From: Bolinopsis microptera
Taxonomy: Eukaryota; Ctenophora; Tentaculata; Lobata; Bolinopsidae
Length of the DNA: 64,000 nt
NCBI RefSeq assembly: GCF_026151205.1
Contig: NC_087078.1
Span: 12,755,118 to 12,819,117 of the forward strand
Reading direction: 5' to 3'
Shown here piece by piece: positions 40,601 to 56,898 of the stretch. The translations under genes were made by a program, and so were the position numbers. The number at the start of each line of letters is the position of its first letter. Position 1 is the first letter of the stretch. Under the pieces are notes generated by a model. It saw only the letters and a list, made by a program, of their open reading frames with translations. It ran no database searches and was not told the DNA's origin.

Positions 40601-43030
40601 AGGGGTCCCTGGTCGGGAACTGAAAAACTCCGGAGAAAAAACAGTAAACCAACTCCGTCTAATCCTTTTTGGGCATAAGGTTCATTGTTATTAACTGACC
40701 AAATTATAGAGTGCACTTAAAGAAAGAAAATTTTTAGAAATTTAAATTTTTTTACTGCGTTGGTTTTCGTGAGTGGCAGGGGAAAATTTCTTTTTTTGAG
40801 TTCCGTGAAAAATTTTTCCCCTAACGAATAAAAAATTTTTGGCTTTAAAAAATTAAATATTTTTAAAATTTTCACATAAAACCCTTCCCCCGGGATTAGA
40901 TGATCTATTGCAATATTTTTTGAAATTTGGAGTTTTCTAAAATTATTTTTTTTAATTTTCCTTTTTTATCAGGTTTTTTTTGGTGTTGAGACGATAAAAC
41001 CTGAAATTCTGTGCTCTGTGAGATTTTGGTTTCATCAAATTTACATCACCAGATTTTAATGAAAATATAACGTGAACTAGACTGCAAATTGCAAATTCTC
41101 TCTTTAGCAAATGGGAAAAGGGGTTTAAAATTAAAAAAGGCAAGGTAGATAAAAATAAACTCTTTTGAAAAAATATGACTTTCGTGAAATTTTCCCTAAA
41201 GTTTGTTGGGGATTAAAAATTTCACTTTAAATTGCACTTTCCCCGCTCAGAAGGGTTTAAAATTTTAACAAAAGTAATGAAAAGTTATTTTTTCAATCTT
41301 TACTGACAGCATTTTTTAAAATTTGATTTTTGAAGGGGAAAAGATTTTTAAAGTATTTCCCAACAATCAGCACTCTTTGTTTATGCCCCACAGTGTTAAC
41401 TCTCTCGTTCTCCCGCCCTCCCTCAAGTTTGTGACCCCCCAGTTTTTTTCCCTGCGTATTGCCCGTCCTCTCACGGTGCAGTGTTTAATTCTGCCCTTTC
41501 TTTTTTCCCAATCTTTTATCTCGTGTAAAAATTTCTCTTTGTTTTTAAAATGTCCGTCCAACTCCAGTGTTCCCTTTATCTTTCTCAACGTTTATTTTCC
41601 CCTTTCTCGCTGTTCAATCTCCGTACCCCAAGGTGCAGGAGTGTATAAATTGAAAACGTTTTGGGGTTTTAGCAAACAAAATTTTGGAACTTTCCGTTTG
41701 GAAAGGTTAATTCTCACCTATTTAACTTTTTTTCAGCGGATTTTCTTGCAGTGTTTAAGGGGTTTCCGGGAAAATTTCTTTTTAAAAATTTCATTATTTT
41801 ACTCTTTTTTTCTTTTTGGTAAAAAAAAATTCAAGTATAAAAAAATATGACAATAAACATTTCCGTTTCAAAAAATTCGAGTCGAAATATTGTTTAAATG
41901 CCAAACTTAGTTTAGTCCACGCTTTTTCCTTGTTGTTAGGGAAAGGGGGGCTGTGCTGACTTTTTTAAAAAGTAAAAGACGGGGCATTGCGCGCGCGATG
42001 TTTTTGATACGCTCGCCCCAGGCCGAGAGCCCTTTTCCCCGTCATTTTGGGTTTGATACTCTGGGCCCCAAGGCCGAGGAACTCATTTTCCCCATATTGT
42101 TTATACCCCTGGGCCCCATGGCCGAGGGGGCCCAAAATTTTTTTGATACTTTTTCGGCCTTTCCCGAGGGGGCACTTTTCCCCCGTCATATTTTTTTGAT
42201 ACTCCCCCGGCCCATGGCCGAGGAGGCTCATTTTTTTTGATATTTGCTGGGCCATGGCCGAGGAGGCTCTTTTTCCCCCGTCATTTTGTTTGATACTCCT
42301 GGGCCAGGGCCAAAGGGGGCTCTTTTTTTGATACTGCTCGGCCTTGGCCGGGGGGCCATTTCCCCCGCATATTGTTTGAAAATTTCCCTTCGGCCCAAAG
42401 GCCGAGGGACTCATTTTCCCGCCCTATTTTTTTATACCCCTGGGCCTGGCCGACAATCTTTTTTTTAAAAATGATCCGAGAGAGAGAGGGGGGGAAGAGA
42501 GAGAGAGAGAGGGGGAGAGAGAAGAGAGAAGAGAGAGAGAGGGGGAAGAGAGAGAGAGAGAGAGGAGAGAGAGGGGAGAGAGAGAGAGAGAGAAGAGAAA
42601 AGGGGAAGGAGAGAGAGAGAGAAGAAAAGAGAGAAGAAAGAGGAAAGAGAGAGAGAGGAGAGAAAAGAAGAATAATGGAAAAGAGGGGAAAAGAAAAAAG
42701 AAAAGAGAAGAAAAAAAATGATCCCCCTCGGCCGAATGACCCCCTCGGCCACGTGAAAAGGGTTTTTTATTTTTTTTTTTAAAAATGACCTCCCGGCCCC
42801 GGTCATATTGTTTGATCCCCTGGGCCATGGCCGGGGAAACCCTAAATTTTTTTGTCATATTGTTTGAAAACCCTCGGCCATGCCGAAAAGGGTCTTTTTT
42901 TTTAAATGATCCTCCCCCCGGCCGAATGAGCCTCCTGGGCCCACGTAGTTGGTTTTTTTTTTAAAATTTTTTTTTAAAAATTTACCCCCTGGGCCCCATA
43001 AAAGCCCCCAAGGGAAAACAGTCAAAAACT
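34626..43030 (-). repeat. Right arm of the giant imperfect palindrome
   Basis: Noisy reverse complement of 25575-34625. It includes the MITE (40450-40685), the unique 27.3-28.6 kb sequence (40700-41990), the CCATGG satellite (42000-42470), the (CT)n tract as a contracted GA tract (42478-42716, about 240 bp versus 800 bp) and the satellite again up to about 43000. Similarity then ends. Confidence 0.8.
36785..37490. repeat. Two tandem copies of a ~360-bp unit inside the low-quality block
   Basis: Units near 36785-37140 and 37150-37490 share CATGACCT..., GTGTAAAAA.TGAGTAAACA, AACCAAACCCTCG, CATTCACA.TAGT and further pieces in the same order. The minus strand of the second is open for 140 codons, but base quality is too poor to call a gene. 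Confidence 0.5.
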
Positions 43031-46000
43031 TTTTACCCCCAAAAGACTTTGAAAAAAGGGACAGGGGTGATGATTTTGATGAAAAAGATTAGGAAGTTGA
43101 ATGATTTTTTTGGGAAATTGGGGAAAGGGGTTTTCAGAAAGTGGCTAAAGAAAAAAGTTTCCTATTAAAATTTTTAACTGATTAAATTATTTTTAATTGA
43201 AATAAACATATAATACCCCAATTCCCCAAAGGAGTGAACCCGAAACATAAACCCAGCCCTTTGAAAACCCGGGCCCGGGAAAAATTTTTCCCAATCCCCT
43301 ACCAAACCCACAAACCATTGGTTTCAATATTTATTGGTTTGGGCCCGGCCCCGCAAAAATTTCCCGTACCCTCGTGCCATGGGGCCCCAACATTTCAAAA
43401 AAGAAAGCGGCGCACCTACTTCAAAAATTTTTTAGACAGTAGTGAGAAAAATCCTAAAAGATTGCAAAAAGGGAAAATTAAAGATAATAACCCACCGGTT
43501 TAAACAATTACGGGTTTGCGTCACCCTTTTTTTTTCCCGGGCCAAAATCTTTATGAACATAACGGGCCGGGGGCCCCCCGGGTTAAGGATACAAAAGTAA
43601 AAATAATTTTAAACACTTTTACCACCCCAGGGCGTTTTCACTGGTCCTAAAAAACGATACGGGGGAGACGCGCATTTTCCCTTTTCCGGGGGGTTTATAC
43701 AACGATGAAAAATTTTTTTTCTCACACTTTTTTTACTTGGGAGTATTCCAACAGCCAAATTGCCCAAAAGTGAAAACCCTACCAAATTTCCATAACCCAA
43801 AGGAAATTTAATTTAGGCCGCAAAGGGTTTAAAGTAATTTTTACCATATTTTCTCCCGGCCCGGAAAACTTCCCCTTTAAAGGACACCCTTTTTTTTTTA
43901 ATAAGGCCCCGGGAAAAAAAATAAACTTGTTTTGGATTTTAAAAAATTGTTTCCCCACGGTTTTCGACCCATAGAGACTGTAGAATTTTCACAATACCAA
44001 ATTTCAAAAACCTTAATTTAAAAAGGATCAGGATTTTCGCCTAGTGCCATTTTTAAAATGTGCGGGGCCTTTTGGGAGCAAAAGTAGCTGAAAAAAGTCG
44101 CGAAATTTTTGCCCCCAAATTCCCAAAATTTTTGGGACCATTTTGGGGGTTTCGTTTTAAATTCGGATATATTTTCCTTCCTTAAAGAGAATCATTCGGA
44201 AATTGCACGCCCTTCCAATGGGTTCATTCACAAATTTGCCGGGAAAAAATTTGGGGGGAAAACGGATTTTGAAAAATATAAAAAATTGGGGCAAAAAAAC
44301 CTTTCTTTTAGCTGTTAAAATAAGGTTTTATTTTTGAAAAACTTTAAATTTTTTTGGGAAAAACTTTCCTTGTAAGTCTTTGATAAGCTTCCCAAATTTT
44401 TTGTTGAAATTTGGGAGGCCCGGGAAGGAAACTAAATATCTATTTGTTTGAAAAAAAATTTTTTCGGGCCAAAATTTAAAGCACTAAAAACCCATCCTAC
44501 ATTCGGCACGGGGCGGCTCACTGCATGGCGAAACTACCTACTTTTAACCCCCTAAACCCTTTAAAAAAAACAAAAAAATTCTCAATTTTGGGCTTATTAG
44601 CCCGGGGGCCCAAAATAGACCCCCCCGGATTTTTAGCAAAAACCGACACACTCCCCCACGACTAGGCGGGCATTGGGTTTTCAAACCTCGCAATCCACGT
44701 TACAAATCCAAGAAAACCAACTACGCAAAGGGCCCGTAATCCCCTTTTTTTGCCTATCTATATCTCTTGAAAATATTTAAACCATAGTGCAAAAAACCCC
44801 TTCCTGGGGGCGCTAAAGCCGTCTTTTTCCGCCCGAACTTTATTTTTAAATAACATAAAAAGCCGGGGTTCCCCAAAATAAACATAAAATTGTATTTTTA
44901 GGTTACATTAACCAAAAAGGACCGCCCCGGGTTTGGGGGAGTTGGACCCCGTCGACGGTCCTATAGGGGAAAAAATTTTTTACGAGTATCACCCGTTAAG
45001 AATTGTACGCATGCACTAATTGGGTCGCACGCGCATCCAATAATGCTTCTCGCAACCACAAATTTTGTGAGATGCAACAGCAAGGGTTTTTCCTCGGGAA
45101 ACAAAAACATGGAAAAAAAATAAAAAAACTAATTAAAAAAGAAAAAGTATAAAAGAAATAACCAATTGGGGTAATTAAAAGCCGAACACAAGGATTTCGG
45201 AAACCGGGTCAATGCCTGCAGGCAGTCCCGTCGCTCCGGGCCATGTTGCTCTTAACTGAGGGGATAAAATGACGTTAAGTGAGACCGTGAGCAAACCCCT
45301 TTTTTGCCAAAATTTGCTTTTTAATTTACGGCCCAATTTTTAAAAGAAGTTAAACCCCGGGACCAAATTGGTTTTAAAAGGCAAAATACAAACGAAATTT
45401 TTGATTCACCCATTCAAACCTTCGAGCCCCCGGTGAGGGACCGTGGTGCATTTTCGCCGATCTACCGAAAGGGTTGGTTTTTTTGAAAGCATTAAATTTT
45501 AAACCCCGCCCGACCCCGTAGTGCATCGGGGCTACAAAGCGAAAATTCCCCAGCCCCCTTTAAATTTTTAGGGTTTTGGGAAAATCAATACGGCTGCCTT
45601 TTAATTTTAAAAAGTCTTTAATTAAAAAAGCCAAAACCCCCCCACCGGCGTCCGCCCGCTGCACCCAAAGGGAACCCCACCGGTGGGCTTAAAATTTTAA
45701 AGAAAAAGTTTTAGACTTCCGGTTTTTTTTTAACAAGTTCCCCTTTTTTTTAAAAGTAACGTTCCTCTCCAGGGAAAATTCAAGACAAAGAAAATTGTTG
45801 GTTTTTCTCAAAAACCCCCAAAAAAATCCCTTTTCCCGGGGCCCATTCAAAAGTTTTTCAACTTTAAAAAATTTTCGGATTCCCGTTTCTCGGGGTTTTG
45901 GCCGAAAAAGGGGTCACGTTGGGAGCTCCTGAACAATTTGGGAAAAACCCCACGCGGGGCAAATTCCCTGCTTTTGTCGCGCGCGAGGTCAACCGGCTGT

Positions 46001-46924
46001 TTAAAAAAAAACCAACCTAGTACCCCCCACCAGCCGGTAACTTTTCCCCGGGAAACCTTTCCAGCCCTAAAAACAAAAATAATCCAGCATAATAAGCAAC
46101 CCCTGTTTGTGCGTTGCACCAAACCCTAGCCCTTGTGCTTGAAGTGGCCGGGAAACCCAAACACATAGGGTTTGTGAAAAAACGCGGGGGCTCCCCCCGT
46201 AACTTAAGTTAACAGACATTTACGATTACCTGGGGACCTCAGGGTATCAAGTTCAAAAACATAAGAAATGGGTAAGTTATGCCCCGGGTGACACTGGCGC
46301 GGCCCAGTAACAAGTAAAGGGCACAACGTGATACAAAATTGCTGGTTTCACATGGGAAAAAGGGGAAAAAAATTACAAGTTTTCGCAATCTTTCCCCAGC
46401 AATGGTCGGGACCAAACACCCGCTTACTGGGCCCTTGAAAGGGTTTAAAAACTCGCCCAAATTTTCTTTGGGAAATGCGTGCCGCTTCTTGCAAAAAGGC
46501 CGTTGGGAAATTAAAAGGCCAAAAAAAGAAGGGGCCAGGGTAGTCCCCTTAAAAATTACCTGGGGGCCTCAGGGAGGCTATTTTAAAATGTTCTAATCAT
46601 CCGAATAGTTGGAGGGCTTCGCCCTTCCCCCGGACAAACTGGGAAAGGGGGGGCCAAAGTAAGACAGACTTAAAAAGGGGGGCCAAGAAAAGGATTTCCA
46701 GCTACTTTAAGATGTAAGAGTACCCAAAAAAAACAACCGAAACAAAAATAATAAAAATAAAAAAAATTTTAAAAATTTAAAAAACACCGATTTTTTAAGA
46801 AAAAACTTAAAAACCCGCAGGTTTAAACTAAAACATCCCCCGAAAAAAAAAAAGAATACGAACGAATAAATTTTAAAAAAATGAAAAAATTAACTTAAAA
46901 GTCCCTTTGTAACCCTTTAAAGTC

Positions 46925-47240
46925 CCAAATTAAATTCATTGTTAATAAAATGTGTCGACAAAATACATTTAAATGTCGAACAAGTTTACCCGATTTCATT
47001 TAAGTACTCCCTTCAAAAAAACAGTGGGTTAAAATTAAAGATTAAAATTTGTGTCAAAATCGAGTTTTAAATAAATGGGGCTTTTTTTTTAACCTGCCCA
47101 AAAATTTTCCGGGGCGTCCGGGAAATTTTTAGAAAACCCCCCCTCCCCCTTTTCCGGGTTTGTCCGAAATTCCAAAAACCTTTTCCCCCCCCCTCCCTAA
47201 ATTTCCGGACTTTCCAAAATAAAAAAAACCCCCAAATGAT
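46925..47240 (-). mobile_element. Degraded second copy of the 22.4-kb MITE
   Basis: Reverse orientation relative to 22411-22826. Recognisable pieces are TTGTTAATAAAATGTGT, CATTTAAGTACTC, AATAAATGGG and the C-rich blocks with TTGTCCGAAATTCC. It lies in the low-quality block, so the divergence may be partly error. Confidence 0.6.
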
Positions 47241-48953
47241 AAACACGTTCCAACATCACGTTAAAATAAAATAAAATAAAGATTATCATGAAAAATTAAA
47301 AATAAACAATTAAAGTATTAAAATTAAAAACATAAGTACTGTAAACAAAAAACGAGTTTCAGATATTAATGTAAAAAAACGGGCCGCAAGTATACACACA
47401 ACAAAGCTTGTCGCCAGCGAAAATTTTTGAAAGTTTCCAAAAAAATCTTCTAGAAAGAAAATTCGTTATATAACTATCATCGGGAATCGCCCCTCAAAAA
47501 TTTTTGCCTGTATTTTTGGGGATGATTAAAAAAACAAAATGTAGTCCCCAAAATCAATTTTCCCCTCCCCTTTAAAAAATGGGGGTCCAAACAATTTACT
47601 GACCCACAACCCCAGGGCGATTTTCTGAAATGAAGCTATTTAAAAAAATATGGGGAAACCTTTAAGCTTATTTCAAATTTACTGGGAAAATGCAATGAAA
47701 GTGGTAAAAGCAAAAGGGTTTGTTGAATTTTAAAAGTCACTTCTGCATGTCATTTTCCCAAAACCTACCCACGGCCCCCGGGCGTCCCGCACTCTATACC
47801 CGACCCTCTTTAAAACCCCCAAATACATACAGAGAAAGGAAAAAAACCCCCATTAACCGAGAATTTAGAGAAATTAAAAACGGGGTTTTTCGGGAAATTG
47901 GGGCGCTTAAAATTTGGGGTTTTTTCTGTCTTGTTATTACCGGGTTTGACGAAACAAATTAAAAAGTCTTCATATTAACTTCGTTTTTAATAAACGTTTT
48001 AATGAAATCTTTTGGGATTTATTAAAATAACATGCAATCGCAGATAATATTCAACAAAAACCCTTTACCCCAGAGGGGTCCCGCTCGGGATTTTAGCTGG
48101 GAAAGGTTTCCCGCATCTAAAGTTTTCAAAAATTTTACAAAAAGAAGGGACAAAAAATTAGATAAACATGACAACTTTTTCCCAGTTTTTACCTAAAGCC
48201 ACAAAAAAAAAAAAAGTGAATTTGGGAAACAAATATCAAATTTCTTAGAAAAAAAATTTGGTTTTAAAAAATGTTTTTAAGTCCGGGAGGGGCTTCAAAA
48301 AATGACAATTCAACAGTTGTGGGGTTTTTGTGTTTTTTCCAAAAAATGACCCAAATTCCCAAAACACTTTAAACATAAAAATTTTTTTTTTAAACTAGTT
48401 TAGTCTGCATTCTAAACGCCTTCCCTAATCCCCGGGTTTTTTAAATCTTTTAATTTGGGGTAGCCTCCCTCCGCTGACTCATCCGAACCCGGGCACCACC
48501 ACCACAAGGCTGAAAATATTTAAAAGTTAAAGGGCCCCAAAATAACAAAAGAAAACCATTTTTAAAAAAAAAAAATACTTTTCCCCAAAATTTCAGAGTA
48601 TGTTAACGGGTTTCCTAAAATATTTTTTCAAAATTAAGGGCCGCGACGATTCCCAACCTCGGCGCCGTCCCGGAAATGGAAGGTTATAAACCTAAAAAGA
48701 TTTCGCAGGCAATAAATTAATATAAAATAGAATAGTTCAAAATATCGCCCTATCTGTAAAATAAGATGGGCACCCAATATATCGATTTAATCTAAATCCA
48801 AAAAGTTACGAAAAACTATTTAATAACAAACAAATCCATGGTGAATAACTGTGGAATTACCAATGTATACCAAATTGTATACTCTGTAAAGAGCTGGTGG
48901 CGCTATACAGTGCGCAGCGGTGCCATCCTATCATAACCTTTTAAGCAACTTAC

Positions 48954-50729
48954 AACTTCAAGCTTGGTGTGCTCCCCTTTGCTTCTCCCTTTTCCATAAC
49001 CCTCAGCAAGTTTCATCCATTTCTGGTATTGCCCCTCCCAGTAGCTCCAAGAACCAACAATAGTGTCTGTTGGGTTCTCGCACCCTCTCTGGAATAGTTG
49101 ATGTTGCTATTACTATTTTCACTTGTGCAGAAAGTAATAATAATAGGAATACAAGGTCACAAATGCTCTATCACATAACAAACATATCGCGTTTGACTTT
49201 ATGAACAAGACCAGATTCTATATTTTAGAAATCGAATGACGAATAAGATATCAAATATTTGGTTACTAACTTCACTATTTTTCTTCAGCTCTTCTACCCT
49301 ATTGACTACACTTTTGAATTTAGCGTCAATACCACTCCCTGGTTTTGGAAAGTAATTTAGGATTAAAACTAAATGTTAATTTCCTTTTGACGAAAAGTCC
49401 AGAAACTTTATATGTCTCTACCCCATGTTTCATTCACCAGTCTGGTGACTGGCCTGGTGACCGCCCTAACAGAATAGTATTGGGTGATTGTATTGTAGTG
49501 ATTTTACAGCTTTACAGCATAGGGGTCGTTAACATATTACGAAATCAATATTTTGGCAATTTCCCACCCCCCCCCCCCCCCCCCCTTTCCGTAATCAACC
49601 GTAATCAAGGACCGAACCCCCCCCCCCTATATAACGTTATCAAGGTTTAACCCCCCCCCCCCGCAATCAAGACCCAACCCCCCTCCTATATTACGCAATC
49701 AAGCGTAATAACGGATTAATGAATGAAATAATCGCAAAGCACTTACTAAACGAAAATTGGTTTAAAAAACGAAAATTTTAATTACATAATTATAACGAAA
49801 ATTGTCCAATGCATGGTATTTCGAAAATCGGAAAAAAAATTAAAATTTTGATTACGTAATCAACGACCAAAACCCCCCCCCCCTCCCCGTAATCAACCGT
49901 AAGCATTTGAAAACCCCCCTCCTCGGCTGATTACGTATATGTGAACGACCTCATACTAGAAAACCCTCTTGTCTAAAAAGAAAGTTTTGTGCAACAAATA
50001 TTAAAATCAGTGACCTTATGACTTCATCATGTAGCTCCAGTGTGCACCCTTGGGGAGTTTTACTAGGCAGTGACTGCAAAAAGGTATTCAATAGCCTTTT
50101 ATCACATCAAAATGTACCTTTCAGCCTTCACCTTCCAATTCCCCAGGATTTAATGTTTACAAAATCACCGAAATCACCGAAACTGGCAGAATGGTGCAGT
50201 TGTGATCAAGTTTTGAATTACTAACATCCTCTTTTTGATCCAAGATGACCGCTTTGAACAGGCCAAGTTGTATAGTCCCACTTTTTATCCCTTCCTTCTC
50301 GAGTTGTAGAATATATTCATTGATTTGCATCCTCCTACTCTTTTTTTTAATGCACTGCTTTTGGTCGTGCATGTAGTGTCTATCTGAGATGAGCTATGTA
50401 TTAACTGTGGTAGCGACATATTACATAGTGCATACTAATATATATGATTAAGCAAATGTAGTATCATAGTCATGGCAACATAAATAAGAATTTTGTTTCA
50501 CTTATAAATAAGCAAGGTGATGGTATGATCCATAAACTGCTTAAGAAATGTTGTGAAATCTATCTTGGGCAATGTGCACCAAACTCTACTATAAAATTAA
50601 TTTCTTCTTTATTTGACTGTACTCACTTGATCTGTCATAAAACGGTTCACCATATCTTTCGTACGCCTTCGCCAACATCATACAGTGTCCAGGTGTCATG
50701 GTCATGGACAGCGGCTGTTTAGAATCCAT
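48954..50729 (-). CDS. Unrecognised multi-exon gene, 3' end lost in the low-quality block
   Basis: Exon 1 is 50729-50627 (ATG, MDSKQPLSMTMTPGHCMMLA, donor A|GTGAGT). Exon 2 is 50383-50226, whose phase joins cleanly to exon 1 (RHYMHDQKQCIKKKSRRMQI ..., donor GGAT|GTTAGT). A possible exon starts at 50073 after TTTTTGCAG (SLPSKTPQGCTLELHDE). A coiled-coil exon is about 49343-49271 (SGIDAKFKSVVNRVEELKKN). The last is 49088-48954 (GCENPTDTIVGSWSYWEGQY, QKWMKLAEGYGKG). The last two join in phase 0. The link from exon 2 to the coiled-coil exon is not solved: phases require another exon or a different boundary. I recognise no family. Basic Lys-rich segments, a coiled coil and a Trp-rich segment are all that can be seen. 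Further 3' exons should lie below 48950, where the sequence is unreliable. Confidence 0.5.
49522..49951. mobile_element. MITE-like element, family GGTCGTT..ACATATTACG (copy 1)
   Basis: Left end GGTCGTTAACATATTACG (from 49524) pairs with right end CGTATATGTGAACGACC (to 49950). The interior is dominated by poly-C runs separated by CGTAATCAA pieces. It lies inside an inferred intron of the 48.9-50.7 kb gene. Related copies are at 52269-52436 and 56810-56876. Confidence 0.65.
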
Positions 50730-51029
50730 AGAATTTTCTAGATGGCGAAAGATGAGTTACGAGGAATTCTACAATACACAACATTTAACCAGCGGAACGT
50801 GCGGGAGAATGGTACTGTTAATAGACGTTTAAGTTGTTTAATATTTGTTTGTCCACGAAATGTACATTCAGATCTCTAGAGGTTACCATAGCACTGGTAC
50901 AATCTCTTAGCTGACATCTTTATCTTGTCGGATGTCTAGAAGACTTTACAATGGGTTTCAAAGCATTTCAGAAGCCTTCGAATAAAGCTGGATGTCTTAG
51001 ATATTTAACACTGGTAATCCATATACATA
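50730..51029. other. Short intergenic region upstream of the unrecognised gene
   Basis: Should hold the promoter or 5' UTR of the minus-strand gene starting at 50729. No clear core motif is seen. Confidence 0.3.
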
Positions 51030-51798
51030 CAGGGTGGGCCAAAAGTCAGTACCCATACGTTGGCCTTTATAGCGCAGTCACCGAGTGCCCAATTTAAATA
51101 CTTCTTTCTGGTATGAATTAGTACCACCACTGGTTCGAGGAATTTGTCAACTCAAAAAATATTCACGTTCATTTTTTTCAAATGGAGGTTCATTTTTCAC
51201 ATTTATTTGATAGTTTGGATAATCGGATCAAGCTAATGTTATGAAATTTTGTTTGGCCATTAGAATTACGTTTGTCCTGAAAGAATTAGAACTGTAGCTT
51301 CTCAGTATGACCGAGATATGAAGCATAACGAGTTTATTCATTACGTGTGATCAGGTGATTGGTTTACCTAATCACGTGATAAGGGTCCCCCGTTAACTAC
51401 CCCGTTAAACATTATGGTAGTTGTTAAGGGTGCCCAATTAAGGTGTCGTGTCACGGTGTCACATAATCACCCAGTCAATATTGTTAACAAGATACAGAAA
51501 ATGCTTGATAACTTCGTCATTTCTAATCCGTTTTGCCTCATGTTTTCAGATCATATGCAACATTTGATAATCTACCGTCTCTGAAAAAATTAGGCGTTCA
51601 GCATGTTCAGAGAAAACAATATAGGTGTTTTTAATATTGAATGGGCGTGGTCTAAAATATTCGAATTTTCAAATTTTGACGACGGTATCCTCGAACCAGT
51701 TAATACAGTATGCCATCTGCAAAGCAACAGCTCTCAAATATAAAACACGGCGGAGCTATTAAGGCCAACGTATGGGTACTGACTTTTGGCCCACCCTG
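51030..51798. mobile_element. 769-bp non-autonomous mariner-like element with TA duplication
   Basis: The termini CAGGGTGGGCCAAAAGTCAG (51030-51049) and the matching reverse complement ending at 51798 are perfect over more than 30 bases (through AGTACCCATACGTTGGCC). TA dinucleotides directly flank both ends. CAGGG starts and a TA target are typical of the Tc1/mariner superfamily. No transposase frame is present, so it would need a transposase supplied elsewhere. Confidence 0.85.
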
Positions 51799-52268
51799 TA
51801 TATTGGTTTGCTTTTCTTTAATCAGTTTTTATTGGAGTTCCCAATTATATGCTGTTTAATTTTAGATTTTTAAAAACTTTTTCAATAAAGGCAAAGCGAG
51901 GACTGTGATACGAAACAAGTAGACATTCCATATCCAAGATATTAATTCTACAGTTATGACGGAATTTTAGTCAATTGACCAATTAATGAGTTCACCGTCA
52001 TGTATGGAAGCTAGAATGAGCCCAAAATGTACAATACCAATACAAAACTCAGAAATTGAAATTTGAAAGCCATTTCAGAACAAGAATGAATAAATCGGTT
52101 TCACATTCGTCCAAACTCAAAATACGACGATTCCTGACAAGAAAACAATAATAATTTGCTATTGCCATACAAAATTACAAAAAACAAATTTACACATCAA
52201 ATACATCAAGAACTTGAAAGAATAAAGAATCATTTTAGGAAGAAGACTCCTTTGGACGGTCTGGTAAT

Positions 52269-52436
52269 AAGGTTTCACATATTACGTAATCACTGAGGGG
52301 GATCCAAATGATAATACGCTGGATTAATTTAAACACAAAAGTTGTGTTTAAAACGTAAAAACTGATTACTGAAGGGGGGGGGGGGGGGGAAAAATTGGCC
52401 AAAGAGTGATTAAATACGCAATATGTAAACGACCCG
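52269..52436. mobile_element. MITE-like element, family GGTCGTT..ACATATTACG (copy 2)
   Basis: Left end GGTTTCACATATTACGTAATC and right end TACGCAATATGTAAACGACC form an imperfect inverted repeat. The interior contains a long G-run (52374-52389) and a GTTGTGTTTAAAACG piece. It belongs to the same family as 49522-49951, with the G/C run on the opposite strand. Confidence 0.6.
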
Positions 52437-52746
52437 TAGTGAATTTCTTCAAAATGTTCTTTAAAGCTTTAACAAGTTCAAAACGAAATCATCTGGTGGT
52501 TGAGCAAGAGTCACATTTGCAAAATTCCCGCCAGATCGTGAATTCACCAGTTAACCAATCAACAATCCTTAGCCTGACTAGAACCGTATTAGAAAGGCAC
52601 TTGAAGATGTTAGATGATCACGTGTTATCACCGGGGCCATCCTAATTTACTCCTTTGTTCTAGTAGTTACCGCGTCAGCACATTTGAAATTGCTGAATTT
52701 GAGGGCCGTTACATCTCACAACTAGCACGAATATTTTCTACCAATG

Positions 52747-56540
<3,794 letters not shown>

Positions 56541-56809
56541 GGCTAGCTGGGAGTTACAATTTAATTAATAATTATAACGAGAAGATGATTAAGTAAAAAG
56601 TACAGTTTTGTGAAATTAATATTATCTTCATTCACTTTAATTCATGATTCAATTGTATAACTTATAAATAACTTATTTAATACACCCGCCAATATTTGTG
56701 TGTATGACGAACAACAAATTAAACAAACAGATTCAATAACGAATTCTATTGGAAAAGATACTTTGATCACGATGGGAGATTTACCTGACAGAAACGATAA
56801 AGGGTCGTT

Positions 56810-56876
56810 CACATATTATTACGTATTCAGCCGAAGAGGGGGGGGGGGGGTCGGGAGTTTCCAAATGATTACGCTC
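56810..56876. mobile_element. Partial copy of the GGTCGTT..ACATATTACG MITE family (copy 3)
   Basis: GGGTCGTTCACATATTATTACGTATTC followed by a G12 run and CCAAATGATTACGC matches one end of the 49.5-kb and 52.3-kb elements. No opposite terminus is recognisable. It sits between the 3' end of the zinc-finger gene and the start of the paraplegin-like gene. Confidence 0.55.
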
Positions 56877-56898
56877 TAGTATAATTTTGACACAATAG

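Larger units (their letters stand above)
28808..48690. other. Low-quality, homopolymer-inflated block (probable assembly error)
   Basis: From 28808 to about 48690 the sequence changes texture: runs of three to nine identical bases dominate, with many GGGG/CCCC/TTTT/AAAA blocks unlike either flank. Where the same sequence exists in clean form (25.6-28.8 kb versus 40.45-43.0 kb), the noisy version shows bases replaced by a neighbour's identity and many small indels. That is the behaviour of unpolished long-read sequence. None of the open frames within it (up to 184 codons) shows a domain I recognise, and none is annotated. Confidence 0.8.

Noticed and set aside
41323..41850. 175-codon frame
   Set aside because: It is the noisy reverse complement of 27.4-28.0 kb, where the clean sequence has no matching open frame.
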